From: Streptomyces roseolus
GTDB taxonomy: Bacteria; Actinomycetota; Actinomycetes; Streptomycetales; Streptomycetaceae
Length of the DNA stretch: 64,000 nt
Direction of reading: 5' to 3'
Assembly (NCBI RefSeq): GCF_014649855.1
Contig: NZ_BMTV01000008.1
Coordinates: 141,927 to 205,926, forward strand
The notes under the pieces are model-generated. The model had not been told where the DNA came from. It worked only from the letters and a program-made list of their open reading frames with translations, and ran no database searches. How positions within the stretch are numbered: position 1 is the first letter of the stretch; each line of letters opens with the position of its first letter. The position numbers and the translations under genes were made by a program. This document shows, in pieces, positions 45,276 to 54,900 of the stretch.

Positions 45276-46268
45276 GTGCTGCGCTCTTCCTGTAGGTACG
45301 CGTCCGTTCTGGCCGTCATCGGGGCGATGACCCTCGTGTCGGCCTGCGGCGGCCAGAAGGAACCCGTCGGCTCCGCGGCCTCCGTCGCGCCTGGTGCCGA
45401 CCTGGGCGACCACGAGGCCCAGAGCAGCTCCGCATCGGCGAGCCCGTCTGCCTCCGCCACGGCTTCCGCCTCCGTCCCTGCTTCCCCCTCCACCTCGCTT
45501 TCCGCGTCACCCTCGACGTCACCCTCCACCTCAGCCCCCGCGCCCAGGTCCCCGTCCGCCTCAGCCTCCGCCCCTGCCCCCGTGAAGCCGTCCGGAAGCG
45601 CGGCCCCGACGGCGAAGCCCACGAGCGCTACGGCCGGCGGGTCCGGACAGCAGACGTCCGAGCCCGCGGCGGCGCCGGCCTTCCCCGTGCCGGTGAACGT
45701 CGGCAATGCCACGCAGGTCATCACGGTCAAGGCCGGCGGCTCGTACGCCACCGTCACCGCGTGGCAGAAGGGATCGACCGGCTGGAAGGCGCAGTTCTCC
45801 ACGAGCGCCGGACGCGTGGGCTCCAACGGCGTCGTGGACGGCGCGACCCGCCGGCAGAACACGTCCACCACGCCGTCGGGCACGTACACGATCACCGAGG
45901 GCTTCGGGGTCGAGTCCGGTGGAACCGCCATGCCGTACACGAAGGTCGACGACCGTCACTGGTGGGTGCAGGACCCGGAGTCGACGTTCTACAACCAGAT
46001 GCACACCGCTGAGGGCGCGGACTTCCCGCTCGTCGAGTCCGGCGAGCGCGGCAGCGAGCATCTGATCAACTATCCGACGCAGTACGCCAAGGCACTGGTC
46101 ATCGACTTCAACCGGTGGCCCGCCGTTCCCGGCCGCGGTGCCGGGATCTTCCTGCACGTCAACGGCAGCGGCGCGACGGCCGGCTGCGTGTCGGTGCCGC
46201 GGGCGACGATGGACCGGTTCATGGGTTGGGTCGAGCCGTCGGCGAACCCGCGGATAGCCATCGGCTGA
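45276..46268 (+). CDS. L,D-transpeptidase-like secreted lipoprotein
   Basis: This 330-residue protein has a lipobox signal (VIGAMTLVSAC, lipidated Cys near residue 24), then about 100 residues of Ser/Ala/Pro repeats acting as a wall-spanning linker. A C-terminal YkuD-type domain follows. The catalytic pattern is HVNGSGATAGCVSV, with His294 and Cys304 in the HxxG...GC order of the family. Such enzymes make 3-3 peptidoglycan cross-links or attach proteins. The GTG at 45276 has gaggaa upstream and gives the best signal peptide. It neighbours a PGRP-type amidase, so both act on the wall. Confidence 0.85.
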   Translation: MLRSSCRYASVLAVIGAMTLVSACGGQKEPVGSAASVAPGADLGDHEAQSSSASASPSASATASASVPASPSTSLSASPSTSPSTSAPAPRSPSASASAPAPVKPSGSAAPTAKPTSATAGGSGQQTSEPAAAPAFPVPVNVGNATQVITVKAGGSYATVTAWQKGSTGWKAQFSTSAGRVGSNGVVDGATRRQNTSTTPSGTYTITEGFGVESGGTAMPYTKVDDRHWWVQDPESTFYNQMHTAEGADFPLVESGERGSEHLINYPTQYAKALVIDFNRWPAVPGRGAGIFLHVNGSGATAGCVSVPRATMDRFMGWVEPSANPRIAIG

Positions 46269-46343
46269 GTCGTCGCGTGAGGGCAGGCGGCCGGGACCCT
46301 GTGCAGGGTCCCGGCCGCCGTGTGTTCGTGGTGGTCGTGCTCG

Positions 46344-47951
46344 TCAGTTTCCGGTGGCGTACGGCGAACCGCCCGCGGCCGTGCGGATTCCGGGGAGCGC
46401 GGAGTAGAGGGTGGCGCCGGGGCAGAGGGTGGCGTAGCCGTCGCGGTGTCCGGAGACGGTGTGCAGCGTGGCGGCCTGGCCCTTCGTCCACACGCCGGTG
46501 TCGGCGGCGGCGGTGAGGGTCACCTTGGCCTGCGGGTCGACGCCGTGCAGACCGAGCTTCCAGGCGGCGAGGTCGGCGATGGCCTGCTGGGCCGCGGCCG
46601 TCGGCGTGCCGCCGCTCTCGTAGTTGCCGAGCAGGGAGATGCCCGAGGAGTAGCTGTTGAAGCCATAGGTGTGCGCGCCGAGGACGGGCCGGTCCACGCC
46701 GCCCGCACGGCCCTCGAAGACCGTGCCGCACTTGTCGACGAAGAAGTTGTAACCGACGTCGTTCCAGCCGTTCGTCCGCACGTGGTAGGTGAGGATCGCG
46801 CGGATGATGGCCGGGGAGTCGGCGCAGGCGTAGTCGTTCGTCCCGGCGGTGTGGTGGACGAAGACGGCGTCCACCTTGTTCAGGTACGAAGGCGGGTTCT
46901 GGACGAGCGCCTCGTCCGCGCCCCAGCCGGCACGGCTGACGATGGTCGGAGTCGTCGGAGTGGTGGTGCTGGGTTCGGGGGTTTGGGTCGGCTCGGTGGT
47001 AGGGGCGGGCCCGGTGGGCTCCTGCGTGGGCACCGTGCTGGGGGACGGGTTCGCGGGGGCTTGGCTGGTGGGGGGTTCGGTCGAGGGCCCGTCGGTGGGG
47101 CCGCCGGCCGGAGTTCCGGTGGCCTCGTCCGTCGGTGCTGCCGTCGGGTCAGTGCCCGGTGTGGATTCGGTCGGGTTGGCGGACGGAGTCGGGTCCTCGG
47201 GCGTACCGGTCGAACCCGTCGGCTCCTCGCTCGGAGGCTGCGATGCCTCGCCGCCGCCGGAACCTCCGGACGTGTCGCCGGGAGCCGTGCTGGATGCGTC
47301 CGTCGTCGGCGCGGGTCCGGAGGTCTCCGGCGCGGCGCCGACCGGGGTGGTCTGCGTGGCGTCGGGGGAGACGGTGGGCTTGACGCCCCCCCTTCCGCCC
47401 CCCTTCATGCCGCCGTTGCCCCTGCCCTTGACGGTCTCGCCGGGGTCGATCATGTCGAGGCGGAGCGCCTCGGGTACCGCGGTCTCTTCGCCGTCCGCGA
47501 CGACCCGTGCCTCGACCCCGTCCGACGGGCCGACCCACAGCGGCTCCGAGGCGCCCCGCACACTCGGCTCTTCGCCCTCGGCGGACTCCGGCGCCCGTAC
47601 GTCGAAGTCGAGGTCGCGCCATTCGCTCCACTCGCCGGTGGCGGCCTCGCGGGTACGGATCTGAGCGGTGCCCTCGAAGGTGTCGCCGCTGTCCTCCCAT
47701 GAGACGCCGACGAGCGAGAACGTCTGTGTTCCGGTACGCGGGAGCGCGCGCCTCTTCGGGTCCTTGCCGTCCAGCGCCAGCACATGGGCCTTCGCCCGGT
47801 GCGTCCCGTCACCGGGCCCGGCCTCCTCGCCACCTGCCGAGGCGGCGACGGCGGTCAGCGCCGTGCCTCCCAGGACGACGACTCCTGCCGCCAGCCACGT
47901 CACGTGCTTCTTGCCGTTCGCCCGCCTGGCGCGGGCTCCTCTCGGACTCAT
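46344..47951 (-). CDS. PGRP-domain N-acetylmuramoyl-L-alanine amidase, secreted
   Basis: The 535-residue exported protein has a signal peptide (HVTWLAAGVVVLGGTALTAVAASA), a beta-rich domain to about residue 165, and a long Pro/Thr/Ser/Gly linker (170-340). A C-terminal PGRP/amidase domain follows. That domain has IVSRAGWGADEA, zinc His pair VFVHHTAG, YNFFVDKCGTVFEGRAGG, and SGHRDGYATLCPGATLY supplying the third ligand region. It should cut the MurNAc-L-Ala bond of peptidoglycan. The linker is typical of Streptomyces wall enzymes. It is convergent with the L,D-transpeptidase-like gene. Confidence 0.9.
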   Translation of the reverse strand: MSPRGARARRANGKKHVTWLAAGVVVLGGTALTAVAASAGGEEAGPGDGTHRAKAHVLALDGKDPKRRALPRTGTQTFSLVGVSWEDSGDTFEGTAQIRTREAATGEWSEWRDLDFDVRAPESAEGEEPSVRGASEPLWVGPSDGVEARVVADGEETAVPEALRLDMIDPGETVKGRGNGGMKGGGRGGVKPTVSPDATQTTPVGAAPETSGPAPTTDASSTAPGDTSGGSGGGEASQPPSEEPTGSTGTPEDPTPSANPTESTPGTDPTAAPTDEATGTPAGGPTDGPSTEPPTSQAPANPSPSTVPTQEPTGPAPTTEPTQTPEPSTTTPTTPTIVSRAGWGADEALVQNPPSYLNKVDAVFVHHTAGTNDYACADSPAIIRAILTYHVRTNGWNDVGYNFFVDKCGTVFEGRAGGVDRPVLGAHTYGFNSYSSGISLLGNYESGGTPTAAAQQAIADLAAWKLGLHGVDPQAKVTLTAAADTGVWTKGQAATLHTVSGHRDGYATLCPGATLYSALPGIRTAAGGSPYATGN

Positions 47952-48192
47952 GTCCCATCCCTTTCAGGCATTTGATCGATCTTCGGCCGGCCGCCGTCAG
48001 TTGTTCATCTCATGGAACGGGAAACGAGGGGGCAGCACGGCTTCGGGAATTCTTGACTGCCAACCGAATCTCTAATTGTGGGAGCTCGAACCCTGTATTC
48101 CCACCGCACGGTTCAGCGGTTGTGCAAGACGCGCCTGGTCTGGTGCACCTGTGCGTGCGAACCGGACACCGGGTGTTCCGAAAAGTGACGTG

Positions 48193-48669
48193 TCACCCTT
48201 TCTCGTCGTCGGAGAGCAGGCCGCCGGAGCACGTGGCCCGCCCGAACTCTCCCATTGCGGTGGCGCGCTGGACATGCTTGCCGCGGATCGCCAGTGTGCA
48301 GGCCGCCTGTCCGCCCTTTCCGTCGAGGACGACGGCGACGGTCGGGGTCTTGCCCAGGGGTGCCCGGACGGACTTCTTCCAGGGGAGAGCGACGTCCTTC
48401 TCGACCGTTGCCGTGCCGTCCTCGCTGCGGGCGAGATAGGAGATCTCGGCGGTTCCCGTCCCCGTGACCTCATACGTCACCTCGGCCGTGGGCGCGGCTT
48501 GCGGCTTCGGGTGCTCATCGGTGTCGAGCGCGCCGTAACCGACGAGCCCGAGGCAGGCGAGCAGCACGACTCCGGCGACCAGCAGCCCTCGTCGGTCCGG
48601 CGAGCCCTCGGTGCTCTCGTGTTCGCTCTCCTGCTGTGCGGTGTTCGCCGCGATTTCGCTGGACGACAT
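48193..48669 (-). CDS. MmpS-like membrane-anchored protein
   Basis: The 158-residue protein has a charged N-terminus, one membrane helix (LLVAGVVLLACLGLVGYGAL) and a small beta-sandwich. The pattern is VTYEVTGTGTAEISYL, LPWKKSVRAPLG, CTLAIRGK and ATCSGGL, with a probable disulfide. This matches the MmpS family, accessory proteins of MmpL lipid exporters in mycobacteria; no MmpL is nearby. I place the start at 48669 rather than 48735 because the upstream residues do not look conserved, but no ribosome site decides it. Confidence 0.65.
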   Translation of the reverse strand: MSSSEIAANTAQQESEHESTEGSPDRRGLLVAGVVLLACLGLVGYGALDTDEHPKPQAAPTAEVTYEVTGTGTAEISYLARSEDGTATVEKDVALPWKKSVRAPLGKTPTVAVVLDGKGGQAACTLAIRGKHVQRATAMGEFGRATCSGGLLSDDEKG

Positions 48670-48807
48670 GAAAGAGCCCGGCTTTCGATGGACTGACGGA
48701 TGAACCGGGCGTTTATACATCATGTCGACGTCCACGCGCGAGCGAGCGGAGAAAACGGGCGAACGGCACCTCTTCGGAGCGTGCGATTGTCCCTAATGTC
48801 ACCAGGG

Positions 48808-48836
48808 TTGACTTGCTTTCACAAGGCTGGTTAGAA
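48808..48836 (+). promoter_or_regulatory. Consensus-like promoter for the Rhs gene
   Basis: TTGACT (48808-48813) and TTAGAA (48831-48836) are 17 bp apart, close to the vegetative sigma consensus. Transcription would start near 48843, leaving a leader of about 144 nt before the GTG at 48987. No ORF is supported in the 48670-48986 gap besides this leader. Confidence 0.55.
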
Positions 48837-48986
48837 AGCCCCCGCAGCTCCGCGAGTTCGCGTTCTTCTGCTTCTTGTGGTCGGCTCGCACTGCTCCAAG
48901 CCGGGCGGAAAAATCCGCTCCGGCTCGTTCGGCATGCCCATTTCGCGTACAGCGATGCGGGTGCGTCGATACCGAAAGGTATTGTG

Positions 48987-51900
48987 GTGAAAGTTCCACA
49001 CAGGAGATTCCTCTCCTGTCTGGTCGTATCGGCGGTGGCGGGCACGTTGTTGCCGCAGGCCGCCTATGCGGCTCAACCGTCGTCGTCCACGGACGACGGC
49101 CCCGGTGTCTTCGACACGATCGCCGGCTGGTTCTCGGAGGACGACGAGGAGACGACCGAGCCCCCGGTCGGCGGAGCGCTGGAGATACCCAGCCGGGAGA
49201 AGCTGCCGAAGGGTGAGAAGCTTCCGAAGGCGAAGCGGGTCAAGGAGCTGACGGCCAAGCGTACGTCGCAGGCGCGCTACTGGCAGCTCTCCGACGGCCG
49301 GATCGAGGCCGAGCTGACGGCGGTGCCGACGTCGTACAGGTCTGGGAAGTCCTGGAAGCCGGTCGAGACCACCGTGCGCGCCACCCAGGACAAGGGCTTC
49401 GACTTCGCCAACACCGCGAACACCGGCAAGAGCTGGTTCGGCTCCGACGCGGAGAAGTTCATGCGCTTCGAGGCGGAGAGCGGCGGGGCGGTCACGTTCG
49501 GCCTGTCCGGTGCCGGCGCGCTCAAGCCGGAGGCGAAGGGCGACCGGGTCCTCTACAAGGACGCCGTCGCCGGCGCGGACCTCTCGTACCGGGTCGGCAA
49601 CGGCCAGGTGAAGGAGGACATCGTCCTCACCGAACGCCCGGCCGGTCCGGTGTCGTTCACCTTCACCCTGGACACCGAGGGCGGCCTGACACCGAAGACC
49701 CGCGAGGACGGCTCGGTCGCCTTCTTCGGAGAGGTCCCGGGTACTCCGGTGATGGTGATCCCGGCTCCGTACATGACGGACGCCAAGAAGGATCCGCAGT
49801 CGGTCACGGGTGGTACGTACAGCACCGCGGTCACCCAGAAGCTGAGCCGCGACACGGACGGCAAGGGCTGGAAGCTGACCCTCACGCCCGACGCAAAGTG
49901 GCTCGCGGCGAAGGAGCGCCAGTACCCGGTCGTGATCGACCCGACGATCACGATCACGCCGCTCGCCTCGGCCTCCGAGGACACGATGGTCCTGTCGGAC
50001 CAGCCCGGGGTGAACTTCAACAACACCTGGAAGCTGTCGGTCGGCAAGACCGACACCGGCATCGCCCGCTCCCTGATCAAGTTCCCGCTGAACGAGATCC
50101 CGGCCGGGGTGAAGGTCGACGCGGCCCGGCTGAGTCTGTACTACGACCAGTCGCACACCACCAACGGCAACACGGTCGCCCTCGAAGCACACCGGGCCAC
50201 CGGTTCATGGAGCGAAGCGGGCACGACGCCCGCGACCTGGTCCAACACCAGCGCGCTGGTGGGCGAGCTGTCCGGCACCACGGTGGCCCTGGACGACGGT
50301 GACGCCGGTACGGCGGCGGTCGGTGAGTGGCCGCGCGGCACCACGACCGGCGGTGCGGCGACCAACGACGACTACGCGTACAACAAGAACGCGCTCACGG
50401 GCGAGTCGTACACCTGGCAGCCCAGGGTCCCGGAGAGCGACACCTACCGGGTGGACGTGCACTACCCGGCGGCGGCGGACGCGGCCACGGCCGCCCCGTA
50501 CACCGTCACCCACAACGGCGGCACCAAGAACTACACGGTCAACCAGACCGGTACGGGTGGCGTGTGGAAGACCCTGGACGCGGCGGAGCTGAGCTTCGCC
50601 AAGGGGACTGCCGGGAAGATCGTCCTGGGTGACACCGGCTCGGCCACGACCCGTACGCTGGCCGACTCGGTGCGCCTGGTGAACCCGGCCGAGATCACCA
50701 AGGCTGCCTGGGACTACAACAAGTGGCACGACTTCCCGGTCGCCGACACGGTCCAGAAGTGGGTCTCGGGCACGGCCGCCAACCACGGCTTCGTGCTCAA
50801 GGCCAAGGACGAGTCGGCCACCGCCCCGACCGGTGGCCCGCGCTACGAGGCGGCCGACGGCAACGCCTACGGCGGCGAGACGTCCACCTACCCGCGCCTC
50901 ACGGTGACCTACGGGGCGGTCGGCACGTCGCTGAACTCGCCGACCGTGGTCCACTCGACCGGCCCGGAGCTCTCGTGGCCCGCGTACGCCAACGTCAGCG
51001 GTGACACCGGTCTGGACATCGTCGAATACCAGCTGCACCGCTCCACGCAGCAGGTCTTCACGCCGTCCGCCGCGACGCTGATCGCCCCGATCCCGACGGG
51101 CACCACCGCGTACACGGACACCACGGCGGTGCCGACCCCGGACTCCTCCTCCAGCGAGATCGGGAAGTCGTACTACTACCAGCTCGCGGTCAAGACGAAG
51201 AACGGGCAGCTGCTCGGCTCGCCGACCCGCATCGTGGGAATCCCCAAGGCCGGCCGGACCATGCGGATCATCCAGGCCGGCCAGGTCGACACCACGCTCT
51301 CCTCGCAGCAGCCGACCGTCAACCACGACGGTCTGGTCTCCGGCAAGGCGCAGACCTGGCTGAGCGTCGGCAACAACTCCGGCACGTACGGCAAGACCCG
51401 CGCCGTCCTGAAGTTCCCCACCACCGCCATCCCCACCACCGCCACGGTGCTGGAGAACAAGATGTACATGTGGGGCGCCGAGACCACCAGCACCACCAAC
51501 GGCGCGATCTACGAACTCCACTCCCTGACCCGGGACTTCACCGAGACCCAGGCCACGTGGAACAACGCCAACTCCACCACCCCGTGGACCACGGCAGGCG
51601 GTGACTTCTCCGCCACTGTCTCCGACACCGTCCCGCAGATCACCGACGAGGTAGGCCGCCACTGGTGGGACGCCACCGGACTGATGCAGTCCTGGGTCAA
51701 GACCCCCACCAACAACAAGGGCGTCCTGGTCAAGCTGAAGGACGAGACCACCGCCGGCCCGCAGGAGCGCACCCTGTTCCTGTCCGCCGAGGCCTCCGAC
51801 CCCCAGCTGCGCCCGTACATGCAGGTCATCTACGTCGACTCGACCACCGAGGACACGTACTACGCGCCGACCACCCCGGCCCGGATGACGCCGAACACCA

Positions 51901-54900
51901 CGTACACGGTGGAGTTCACGGTCACCAACACCACGCCCGCGGCGTGGGCGGCCGGTGAGCGGGAGCTGTCCTACACCTGGAAGCTCCCCGACGGCACGGA
52001 CGTGACGACCGGCGGCAACCAGCTCAAGACGGCGATTCCGGCCCTGCTGCCGGGCAAGTCCGCCACGATCCAGGCGAAGGTCGCCACCCCGATCAACTCC
52101 GACTCGGGAAACAAGCGCAACGAGTACGTGCTCGGCTGGGACGTCCGCAAGATCTCCGACGGCAGCTGGCTGTCCGCAGGCACCGGCGGCATCCCGTCGC
52201 TGAAGCAGAACGTGGCGGTCGAGGACCCCACCTCCAACAGCCTCGGCATGGAGAAGTTCTACAGCTACACCGGCAAGAACACCGGCGCCGGGTCGACGGT
52301 CATGAACAACCTGGCCTCCGGCAACAGCGTCTGGCAGTACAACGCCTTCACCAACCCGGGCCGCGGACTGAGCACCTTCGCCCGGTTCGCCTACAACTCG
52401 CAGGACACCTCCGACACGGTCGCCGGTCACGGCTGGTCGATGCAGGCCGCGGGCCCGATCCGGCTCGGCGCGCCGCTGGACTTCCACCCCAACCCGAACC
52501 CGACGGAGATCCGGCTCCCGGACGGTGACGGCACCACGCACGTCTTCCGCAAGCAGGCGGACAGCACGTGGAAGGCCCCGGCGGGCGTCCACTACAAGGT
52601 CACCATGAAGGCGGGCCTGGACTGCAAGCCCACCAAGGACCCGGTCCCCGACGCCTGGACGTTCACGCGCCCGGACGGCACCCGGTTCCTGTTCGGCTGC
52701 GACGGTTACATGACCTCGACGGTGGACAAGAACGGCAACACGCAGACGTTCACCTACGAGGAGCGCAAGTCCAACAACAAGCCGACCAAGTTCCTGACCT
52801 ACATCACGGACCCGGCCGGCCGACAGACGCTCACCGTCGATTACTACAAGAAGGGTGACGCGTCCTACGAGTACATCAACGACCTGGGCGCGAAGGTCAC
52901 GGGCTCGAATCTGACCAACACCAAGATCTACGACCACGTGAAGTCCATGACGGACATCTCCGGCCGCAAGATCTCCTTCTACTACACCGACAAGGGCCTG
53001 CTCGGCCAGATCACCGACGGCATCGGCTCCAGCCAGCCGAAGGACTTCAGGTTCACCTACGACGCCACGCAGGGCAACAAGAACGTCAAGCTGGTCAAGG
53101 CGACCGATCCGCGCGGCAACGCCACCCAGCTTGCGTACTACGCGCCGCAGGTGGGCGACGACCCGAGGTACCACTGGTGGACCAAGACGATCACCGACCG
53201 TCTCCAGGGCGCCACGAGCTTCACCTACGCGGCGAACGCCACGAACACCAAGTTCACCGACACCAAGGTCACCGACGCCGAGGCGCACACCACTGACTAC
53301 GTGAGCGACGACTTCGGCCGTCCGGTTCAGACGACCAACGCGAAGTCGCAGACCACGAAGATGTCGTGGGACGCCGACAACAACGTCACGTACCTGGAGG
53401 AGGCCAACGGGGCCAAGACCGCGTATTGCTATGACCAGAAGACCGGCTACCCGCTCTGGTCACGCGACGCCGAGAACAACAAGGCCGGCGTGCCCGCGCC
53501 CGCCGAATGCGCACCCGGCACCTATCCGGCGAGCTCGCAGCGGTACAGCTACCAGACCCGTCTGGACGGCTACTCCGCTGATCTGTCCACCAAGACCTCG
53601 CCCGAGGGCCGTCAGTGGCAGTTCTCCTACGACGCCTACGGCAACCTCAAGACGGTCACCGACCCCAAGGGCGTCGCCACCACATCCGTGGCCGGTGACT
53701 ACACGACCACGTACGAGTACGACGCGTACGGGCAGCAGACGAAGGCCACGGACGCCAACGGCAACCCGACGACGTTCGGCGGCTTCGGCCCGACCGGATA
53801 CCCGGCGACGATCACGGACGCCCTGAACAAGTCCACGTCGTTCGTCTACGACGCCCGTGGCCAGGTATCCGAGGTCACCGACGCGCTGGGGAAGAGGACC
53901 ACGCAGACGTACGACACGTTCGGTCGTCCGCTGGTCCGGTCCGTGCCGAAGGATCAGAGCGCGGGTGTTCTGATCACGACGCCGGCGCCAGCGTATGACG
54001 CCAACGACAACGTCGTCACCTCCACCGCGCCCAACGGCGCTGTGTCCACGGCTGTCTACGACGCTGCGGACCAGGTCAAGGAAGCCACCGCGCCCAAGGA
54101 CTCGGCGACGTCGGAGGAACGGAGGACCGGCTTCGCTTATGACAAGGTCGGCAATCTCGTCGCTTCGACTGAGGCGAAGGGTTCGCTGACCACGGCCGAC
54201 CCGAACGATTACCGGACCACGAGCTTCTACGACGAGATCTACCAGCTCACGTCGGTGGTCAACTCCGCTGGCGACAGAATCTCCTATCAGTACGACAACG
54301 TCGGCAACGTCACCACGGTCGTCGACCCCAAGAAGAACGAGACTTCAGACACCACCGACTACACCTCGAAGACCGCCTACGACCTGAACCACCGGGTCAC
54401 CACTGTCACCGACGCGGCAGGCAAGACGACCGGCCGGTCCTACGACAAGGACTCGCTGGTCGTCTCCACCACAGACGCTGAGAACAACACCACGGAGGTC
54501 ACCTACGACGAGCGCGGCAACAAGACGCAGATCAAGGTCCCGTATACGGGCAGCAGCCCCAGCATCACGTACCGGACGACGAAGTACGAGTACGACCAGG
54601 TCGGCAACCCCACTAAGGTGATCACCCCGCGTGGTGTGGACACTGTGGCCGCGGACGACTTCACCGCCCGTACCGAATACGACGCACTGAACCGCCCGGT
54701 CAAGCAGTTCCAGCCGTTCGACCCGGCGGACACCCGCTACAACAAGGCGGATGTGTACACGGAGACTGCCTACGATGCTGTGGGCCGAGTGGCGAAGACC
54801 TCGCTGCCGCCGTCGGAAGGCGAGACGGTCCGCAACGACACGACCTACAGTTACTTCGACAACGGCTGGCCCCGGTCGTCCACGGATCCGTGGGACATCA

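Noticed and set aside
45420..45600. Tandem short repeats resembling a CRISPR or minisatellite
   Set aside because: They are degenerate Ser/Ala/Pro codons of the lipoprotein linker, with no repeat-spacer pattern.
46969..47420. Repetitive stretch in the amidase gene
   Set aside because: It encodes the Pro/Thr/Ser linker typical of secreted Streptomyces enzymes and needs no other explanation.
44702..48200. tRNA-integrated mobile element
   Set aside because: The accessory-looking region begins at a tRNA, but I found no integrase and no repeat of the tRNA 3' end downstream, so an integrated element is not supported.
48813..48986. N-terminal extension of the Rhs frame to 48813
   Set aside because: It would begin inside the predicted promoter, and the signal peptide and ribosome site fit the GTG at 48987.
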